The notes beneath the pieces are model-generated. The model made no database searches and was not told the DNA's origin. It worked only from the letters and a program-made list of their open reading frames with translations. 64,000 nucleotides of DNA, taken from NCBI GenBank assembly GCA_025201345.1, contig JAIXMG010000005.1, positions 1,178,001 through 1,242,000 on the forward strand, in the 5' to 3' direction. Positions 57,487 to 64,000 of the stretch are shown here, piece after piece. Source of the DNA: Thamnidium elegans (Eukaryota; Mucoromycota; Mucoromycetes; Mucorales; Mucoraceae). Each line of letters begins with the position of its first letter. Within the stretch, counting starts at the first letter, position 1. The translations under genes were made by a program, and so were the position numbers.

Positions 57487-58313
57487 TTTTTGCTTTGGTA
57501 GCGTACATTAATTAGTTATTTATACAATGAATACACTTAATATATGTGGTGGTGCAGTCTGAGTTAAAGGTCACCATACAAATACATTGATTAATTTCTT
57601 TACATCTAACTGACTTATTGTTGTCATTTATGATGAAAAAATAAAAAAAAAAGGGCTATGATTTGTCACGCTTTGTTTCATTTTAGTTTTAGTCTATATA
57701 ACATAAGAATCTCCACGGATCAAATAAATGTACATGATACAAAATATCCATTTTTAAAATAGTAGACTATACCTGCCATTTTACTCTCAAGTAGTAAATT
57801 AGGTTTTAGACACAACTTTTTTTAGCGGAATACGGACAGGCCTGAAGACCCGGATCGAGTAAATCTCTTTTACTCCTGCACACCTTGAGGGCGTAGAATG
57901 TCTTAAAGATAAACTAAAATCCTTTCTATCACTTGAAAAGAGAAATGCTTACAAAATTTATAGTTATATTTCATTGGATTAGATAAATGTCTGTTAACTC
58001 TCATGTCATGTCCTCCCCAAGTAACTTTATTTCAGCGGGAAAGCTGGTTGTTAAAGCCAAGATAAAAAAAGTACTTTTTTGACGTCATTCATTCACCGCC
58101 AAAAAAAAGGGCCCAGTGGGAGGGTCTGATGAAATTAGATAATCCGTTCGGAAAGCTGAGTAATAAAAATAAAGAGGAAAATAAGGCTTTTTTTTATTTA
58201 TTTTCTTTTTCTCTTTTTTTTTTTCTCTCTCTTTTTCTCCTTCACTAACACATACACACACACACACTCTCTCTCTCTCTCTCTCTCTATTTTTCCCCGT
58301 ATATACGTATTAT
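56945..58313. promoter_or_regulatory. Long upstream region of the C2H2 gene
   Basis: A 1.37-kb gap without genes, unusually long for this window, between two divergent genes. It holds a T37-rich tract (57453-57491), a (CA)n(CT)n leader at about 58249-58289, and a GC-richer patch at 57830-57905 of unknown origin. Long upstream regions are common for regulated transcription-factor genes. Confidence 0.45.
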
Positions 58314-59378
58314 ATGATGTTGAACGATAATCAAAAAGACACAGCATTTCTTGTTACCAATGCTTCTGGTAGACATATTAATATTCTAAATGATAATGAA
58401 GCACGAGAAGCGGTGGTGGAACAGCCAAGTCCACCTAGTTCAGAAATATCGGATGAAACAAATGCAGAAGGATTTTTGTCCTCTTCACCTAAAAGAAAAT
58501 ATCATTGTTCAGAACCTGGTTGTCCAAAGAGTTTTACTACTAGGTATGTGAATATAGTACAATAATTATATATATAAAAAAAATTCTCATGATTATATAA
58601 TAGTGGACATTTAGCAAGACATAATCGTATTCATACAGGAGAAAAGAACTTTCCTTGTTTATTTCCTGGATGTCAATCGAGGTTTTCTCGTCAAGATAAT
58701 ATGATGCAACATTATCGTACTCATATGTCACCTAAATCAAGAAGAACTCAAAAAAAGATTATATCAGAGGATCTTCACCCAAGACCTAGATTACATGCCC
58801 ATCAAAGAATTCGTTCGGATCCATATAGAGTAGAAAGACCTCTTACTATAGATCAACATCTAAATAACTATCGCAGATCTTTATTATCTCATCCTTCCAC
58901 TGCTGATCGGGTCGCCTCTTCTGTTAAATATAATATGCCAACACCACTTGGTTCCGTAGCTGCTTCACATATGCAAAAACAACAACAACAAAAGAACTGG
59001 ACTATTGAACCTATTGGTCATCAGTCCTCTAATTCCTCACATCATGAAGATGAAGAGGATGAAGATGAGGATGAGTTATTAACAACTCCACCTGTACCTG
59101 AAATTATATTTTATCAACATAAACCACTCACATTTTCTTCAGAAATTAATAAATCCTCACTTCCTTTTACATTATTACACCCAAGTCAAGTACAAACATT
59201 AACACCACAAGTTGTTCAGCCAGCATCATATCAATTTGAAATACAACAAGAAACGACTATTACACCACCATCATTAACTACATCTTCTACATCTTCATCT
59301 ACTACTACTAATGATAGTAATTCTTCATCACAAGCTGGTTTATTACAACTCGCTCATATTGTGAGTACATTTGGTTAA
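58314..59378 (+). CDS. C2H2 zinc-finger transcription factor (NRG1-like)
   Basis: Two exons, 58314-58543 and 58604-59378, giving 334 residues. Two adjacent C2H2 fingers lie at about residues 63-117: YHCSEPGCPKSFTTSGHLAR then HNRIHTGEKNFPCLFPGCQS then RFSRQDNMMQHYRTH. The HTGEKNFPC linker and CxxxxC spacing are like those of fungal NRG1/NRG2 repressors. The intron splits the first finger. The rest is disordered: a Gln run, an acidic block (DEEDEDEDELL) and a Ser/Thr-rich tail. It should act in the nucleus as a sequence-specific regulator; its targets cannot be read from here. Either of two in-frame ATGs (58314, 58317) may start the protein. Confidence 0.85.
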
Positions 59379-61574
59379 AAAAGGAATTCCCCTTTTCCCC
59401 AGAAAGAGAGAAGAAAAAAACCCCTCCCCTTATTGTATTACAAAGTACCATAAAGAAAAAAAAAACTCTCATCATAATACCCCCCCCCCCTTTTTTTTTT
59501 CTTCCCTTCACCCCTCCTCCCCCTTTTGTTAGATTATATATATATATAAAAATGTAAAGTCGCAGCTTTTAGGATATTACTCCAAAAAAGAAATTTGCGT
59601 ATCTAAAATCATAGTCCCTTTTTCTAATTTTAAAGCATTTAAACTGAGTATTTAAAAAGTGTTAGAATCACCGCAATGATTTTTTTTTTTCAGAGAAGTA
59701 TTATATATTTTTTTTTTTTTACACAAGTTTCTTTGGGACCTAACTTCTAAAAGTAATTCGTTCGAAGGTTACTTTTTTCGATCATTAATCCCATAAATTA
59801 GATATTCGTTAAAGCTTTTGATTATTAGAATCTTTTTATATTTAAATGACAGATATGAATCCGAATCAATAAAGTTGGCAGCCTAAAGTATCAATTGATA
59901 CCTTTTTTCATTGCTACTACTGATAAGATCAACACTAAACCAGTAATACGTCCAGTACACATACACACACACACACACACACACATACACACACACACAT
60001 ACACACACACACACACATCTACTGATTCAATAAACAGTCTAAAACTTGATTGTCAGTAGCAATCATGTACCTTTTATCAGTTATAAATAAATTGAAAAAA
60101 GACACCATTTGAGTAAGGACCCTGATCGCCCGGTATCTTTGCTATAGAGACCTCTCTATTGGTTATGTCTTTTAATTGGTTGGTATTATTTTTATTTCTA
60201 AATTGAGATTATTTTTTTTTTTTTTCATTCGCATCGTCTGATCAAAGTTAATATAAACATGGTTTCAATAAGCATTTCTATTCGAATACTTTATAATCTC
60301 TTTTATTTTTAAAAGAAAAGCTATTGTATTTAATGATATTATGTCAGCAAAACAAAGGTAAAATATTGGTGCCGGGCAGAAGGAATAAAGAGACTCCCGC
60401 GGAAGGAAACCCTTAAAAAAAAAAATAGAACTCAGGGAAATTGCTAAATCATATGCTTGGGAGCTTTTTTTTTCTCACACACACACACACGCACACTTTC
60501 CTTATTTAAAGTTTACTTTTTTTTTTTTTTTTGGTGACGTTTTAAACGCTTTGACTACATAGAACCTTTTTTGTTTCATCATTTCCCTTTAAATAAGCAT
60601 ATACTATAGAAAAAAAGAAAAGCGATAGTACCTGTGTATTACATAATATTATGTCTCTACTTACTTTTACCCGAACCTTTGACACTGACGTACCCTGATT
60701 TATTTTCAATTGTAATGTCGTACCATCCCAATAGTCGGTCCTTTTTTTTGATTCTCTATAGTATTTGTATATAATGTGATATCTTATACATGGATATATT
60801 AATTAATGCATTTTCTCGGAGCAATTGGTCATTGTGCAGAATATATAACACACAAACAATTGATTTTTGTGCTATATCGAGATACATGAAAACGTGCTAC
60901 TCATCATCATTAGAGGGGGGGGGGGGGACTATTTCTTTTTTTAAAACTCTTATCATTGTGCTGCAGACGGCCCGAGCAAATGATAAATGTTAACTTTTCT
61001 ACCACCACAAATAACCTTATCTCTCTTTGAAAGAATACTGTGCTGGTTCTAAACGACCCTTTTTTCTTTTCTTTTTTTTTTTTTACGGGCTAACAAAGTT
61101 TTGTGTAAGATTACATAATGATATCATATCACATCTCTACTATGATTGTAGTAGCAAGTATAAGTACCCTTTTTTTTTTAAAAAAAAAAAAGGTTTATGT
61201 TTTATTTATATTGGAATCAGTTTTATTAGACAATACAAAAAGTCGTAACAGACAAAGCTCTTAACCATTGCCTTATTATTGAGTACCTGCATCAAATCAA
61301 TTAGGACTCTACATCTGTCTGAGGCGTAAAAAGACTATAATTTCAGCACCATCAAATCTTTTGTATTCTTGAAATTTATATATTATTCCTAATACTAAAA
61401 TTTACACATAATCGGAACAAGAGTACTGTAGTTATTTTATCTGTTTGTCCTATCGGAGATGGACGACACTGGTACCACATTAGCATCGTGCTCTCTTTTA
61501 TGACAATCGTCCGACCAGGAAGAATATTTGCAGCTAGTAGAAAGGTTGGTAGGTCATTGTAACGTTACAATTTT
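59379..61574. other. Accessory/intergenic DNA with simple repeats
   Basis: No gene. Contains poly-C (59480-59490), T runs, an (AC)n-rich block (59956-60018), another AC tract (60475-60496) and a G run (60916-60928). Short frames at 60790-60993 and 61027-61248 lack coding texture. Confidence 0.45.
59956..60018. repeat. Interrupted (AC)n microsatellite
   Basis: AC repeats broken three times by ACAT/CATA. Variable-length simple repeat with no gene nearby. Confidence 0.85.
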
Positions 61575-62640
61575 TTTTTTTTTTTTATAGATAGCACAAT
61601 GTCGCGTACTATAGTTTATGTACCAAGGATGAAGAAGAACAGTTGTACCGAGCTGAACGACATCGCTACCGATATTAGAAGATTCTAATCTAGTGACACG
61701 AGTGACATAAGGTGATGGCCGGTCGACACGTAAAACTTGGCAAAATAAACCAGCATGAATGTAGCCAATAGTTTCAATTTGCTTGCTCGATGCATTTCGG
61801 GTAGCTTGTCCAATATATCTTTTCTTAAAAGCCTGTGGTACTTTTGGGTAGAATATATTTGTTACTTTGTGAGATATACCGTGTTATTCCCTTGAAGTTT
61901 CGTTAAAGAATCTAGAATCATTGGACAGCATATCATGTTCAGTGTCTGCTCTCTTTTGAATGAGATCAATACCATAGCAAGCTTATATCCTTATTCTTTC
62001 TTAAAGAAGATTCAAATGGAGATACTTCATTCCCTATATTCAAAATATTTCTAAACTGCTATTTAGCAGAAACCCTATATTTACAATATCAATATTTACC
62101 TTGCTACTTTAATATGAGAATGATTAAAAATAGTATCATTGAAGTTCTGTGCTTTAAACCGCTCTTCGTGGTGCCCAACATTAAGATTTTCAGCTTCGTA
62201 TTCCATAAGTAAATCGTAACACATATTCCTTGTCCTGGTCAAAATGTTCTTTCGAGTCAGACTCCGTTGGTTTAAATATGTCTTTCTTTGTAGGCCTCCA
62301 TGGTGCTAGTTTTATTGAAGCTGATCAAATAATCACGCAATGGTACCGGTATTTTAGGGGCAGGTATTACATTCCGAAGTAATATGTTTCATCCTCAACA
62401 CCGTCTTTCGGTCTTAAGGCGCATCATCGCCTGTTTCAAATGCAGAACTTTCAATACCAGTAGTAATATCGTTAGAAATCAAAAATTCATTATTCAAAGT
62501 CTTCCTCTTGTTCTACGTCTTGTCCTAGAACTTGTGAAACATGCAAACGAGTTGTGATCATAGGAGGTACCCAGTAATTCTGTAGCCGCTGTAGTTAGCT
62601 AAGATAAATATCATAAGACGTAAATGAATTAAACAGGCTC
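61575..62640 (-). pseudogene. Decayed gene, likely from a mobile element
   Basis: On the minus strand an open run of about 80 codons (61825-61580) reads YIGQATRNASSKQIETIGYI, HAGLFCQVLRVDRPSPYVTR and LESSNIGSDVVQLGTTVLLH. Further upstream there are shifted pieces: WVPPMITTRLHVSQVLGQDV (near 62580), NDITTGIESSAFETGDD (near 62455), HFDQDKEYVLRFTYGIRS (near 62225) and YEAENLNVGHHEERFKAQNF (near 62175). The order and spacing resemble the tail of large transposon-borne proteins in Mucorales, where similar YIG...VTR blocks follow the transposase, but I cannot name the superfamily. The numerous frame changes indicate decay. Confidence 0.5.
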
Positions 62641-62973
62641 GAACAATACGTACATATATTTTAATAAAATACAAGTGTAAAGTCAATTACTTGAATATCA
62701 AATGTATTCGACAACTTATGGAAATCAAGAGTGTCCTTTGCAGGTGTATATACTCTTAATATATCAAGGGCTAAAACGTGATCACGATCATTTGCTTTTA
62801 TCTCTCCGTGTCAAAGATTGAGACGCTACTTCATCTATTTCAACTTGGCGATGGCGGCATCCGGGCGAAATTCATTTTCTTCCGTCTTCTGTTCAGTCAT
62901 CTCAATAATGTACTTCTTCTGGGTCAGATACGAGAGATGAGAGTATGTTGTAAACAGCACGCTTTCAAATATA

Positions 62974-63068
62974 CAGTAGAGGATCTATTTAAGGGTGGAT
63001 TTCTCCAGGACGTCAGCTTTAACATATATTCAAATCCAATTTCACAAAACTACTAAATAGAGACCCCT
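62974..63068. mobile_element. MITE-like element, copy 2 (shorter, diverged)
   Basis: Starts TA then CAGTAGAGGATCTATTTAAG and continues GGGTGGATTTCTCCAGGACG, matching copy 1 at 53289 (GATTTAAGGGTGAATTTCTC then CAGGAC). It also shares CTTTAACA further in. The right end is ACTAAATAGAGACCCC, a diverged inverted copy of the left end without a clear CTG-TA. About 60 bp are missing inside relative to copy 1. Confidence 0.6.
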
Positions 63069-63274
63069 TTTTTTTGGGAAATAAATAACAAAAAATACTA
63101 TGTTTTGTAATGAGATAATTATATAATATAGTTTTCTAATGTTTACATCCATACATAAACAGCGACGTATAAGTAATGTATTTCAAAAAGATAATAACAA
63201 TAAGAAAGTAATTTACTCTACTCTATAAAGAAATTATATGAAAGTTTCTAATTTCCAAGAGCGTATTATCTAGA

Positions 63275-63370
63275 AAAAACGAGCGTAGACAGACTTGAGC
63301 CTAAAAAAAACGAGTAGACAAATTTGAGCCTTAAAAAAAACGGGGTAGACGCAAAAAAAAAACAAGGTAG
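63275..63370 (+). repeat. Short degenerate tandem repeat
   Basis: A unit of about 30 bp, AAAAACGAG(CG)TAGACA followed by (G/A)A(C/T)TTGAGCCT, occurs twice nearly complete (63276 and 63304) and twice partly (63336, 63352). It lies next to the LINE 3' end and MITE copy 2. Confidence 0.6.
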
Positions 63371-63499
63371 CTGTGGAGAAATACTTTGATTTAACACAGA
63401 AAAATTAATAAAAACAGGTGAATAAGATTAAATGTCTAATAACGTTTATTTCTTATTTTAATTGTAAAAATCAATCCCGGTAAAAGGGATTGCTAACTA

Positions 63500-64000
63500 T
63501 TTTTTTTTTTTTTTTGTAAATCAATTTTATTTTATTAAAATTTGAAGCCACACATCGCGGAGAGGGGTGACTGAAAAGGAAAATATAAGAGGTTCAATAG
63601 GAAAATTGTAAGCTTTGGAGGATGAAAAAAGTGAAGTTGTTAATCTATGAGATCATGTGCGGTGAGTATTGAGATTTGTGCGATAATAATTTTGGAAATT
63701 GTTGTAGGTATAAAAGGTAACTTATCAATAACTGAGTTCCAGTAATATATCCAAATATACCATACTGTGGTGGAGATGGTAATGGCAAATGGTTCGGCTA
63801 GTCCGGTGTTCGCAGAGAAAGGTAGTTTTAGCTTGAGCAACATCTGAAGAATTTCTTCATTTGTAAAGGACCAAGTCGGAAACTGGCAGGATAAAACTTG
63901 AGACCAGATATCATTCTTTTTGGGACACCTTACTAAGAAATGATCTATTGTATCAATTTCCGTTGGACACCATATACAAGTTGGTAAGTCAACCGTACCA
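63500..64000 (-). mobile_element. 3' end of a LINE-type retrotransposon, with poly(A) tail
   Basis: On the minus strand the frame is open from the window edge to a stop at 63640. It reads CIWCPTEIDTIDHFLVRCPK then KNDIWSQVLSCQFPTW. This is the Cys-Cys-His-Cys zinc-binding region (zf-RVT) found after the reverse transcriptase in fungal LINEs, followed by a hydrophobic helical tail (ITISTTVWYIWIYYWNSVID). Downstream come a 3' UTR of about 125 nt, an AATAAAA signal at about 63531, and a run of 16 A (63500-63515), which marks the 3' end of the element. The RT itself is outside the window. The end appears intact, so the copy may be young; a target-site duplication could not be tested. Confidence 0.82.

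Noticed and set aside
57830..57905. GC-richer patch as an rRNA fragment
   Set aside because: I compared it from memory with 18S and 28S landmarks and found no match.
1..64000. CRISPR arrays, tRNA genes, prokaryotic operons
   Set aside because: No regularly spaced direct repeats; no cloverleaf with a T-arm consensus that I could confirm; the introns and gene types are eukaryotic.

Overview
The window looks like nuclear DNA of a Mucoromycota fungus, most likely Mucorales. It is AT-rich and full of long A/T homopolymers. Genes have many short GT-AG introns (about 50-100 nt, CTAA-like branch sites), very small first exons and short intergenic gaps. An 18S rRNA fragment at 14944-15064 carries what I remember as the Mucorales form of the 3' region. 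No species call is possible from sequence alone.

Layout. 1-11044 is gene-dense: a 5'-truncated RRM gene, a PAS-fold protein, COQ9 (minus), ribosomal protein eL18 (plus, divergent from COQ9), TOM70 (minus) and a two-domain GT8-GT64 glycosyltransferase (minus). 11045-16045 is accessory: decayed minus-strand coding remnants, one with microexons and a frameshift, and an 18S fragment. 16046-33208 is dense again: a small membrane protein, a very large anillin/Bud4-like protein, a coiled-coil protein, a hexose-type transporter, HGH1, a probable TOM6, a PAC1-like proteasome chaperone and WDR70. 34371-41455 holds COG4 and two adjacent genes I do not recognise. This block is flanked by two decayed, oppositely oriented copies of one repeated coding family (33354-34115 and 43985-44588). 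45073-51114 carries a BTB/CAP-Gly protein, 14-3-3 and a D-lactate dehydrogenase. 51115-64000 is mostly accessory: a TA-flanked MITE family with two copies, a repeat-rich protein gene, a C2H2 regulator, a decayed mobile-element-like gene, and the 3' end of a LINE with its poly(A) tail at the right edge.

Function. The recognisable genes are housekeeping: mitochondrial protein import (TOM70, probable TOM6), ubiquinone synthesis (COQ9), mitochondrial lactate oxidation (DLD), Golgi trafficking (COG4), septation (anillin-like), translation and its chaperones (eL18, HGH1), proteasome assembly and 14-3-3 signalling. They do not form a cluster with one task. I found no CRISPR array, tRNA or secondary-metabolite cluster. 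The most unusual intact gene is the GT8-GT64 fusion, whose GT8 half seems to lack the usual DxD metal site. Exon boundaries were placed by hand from splice signals and frame continuity. For the spliced genes given as complete, exon lengths sum to a whole number of codons.
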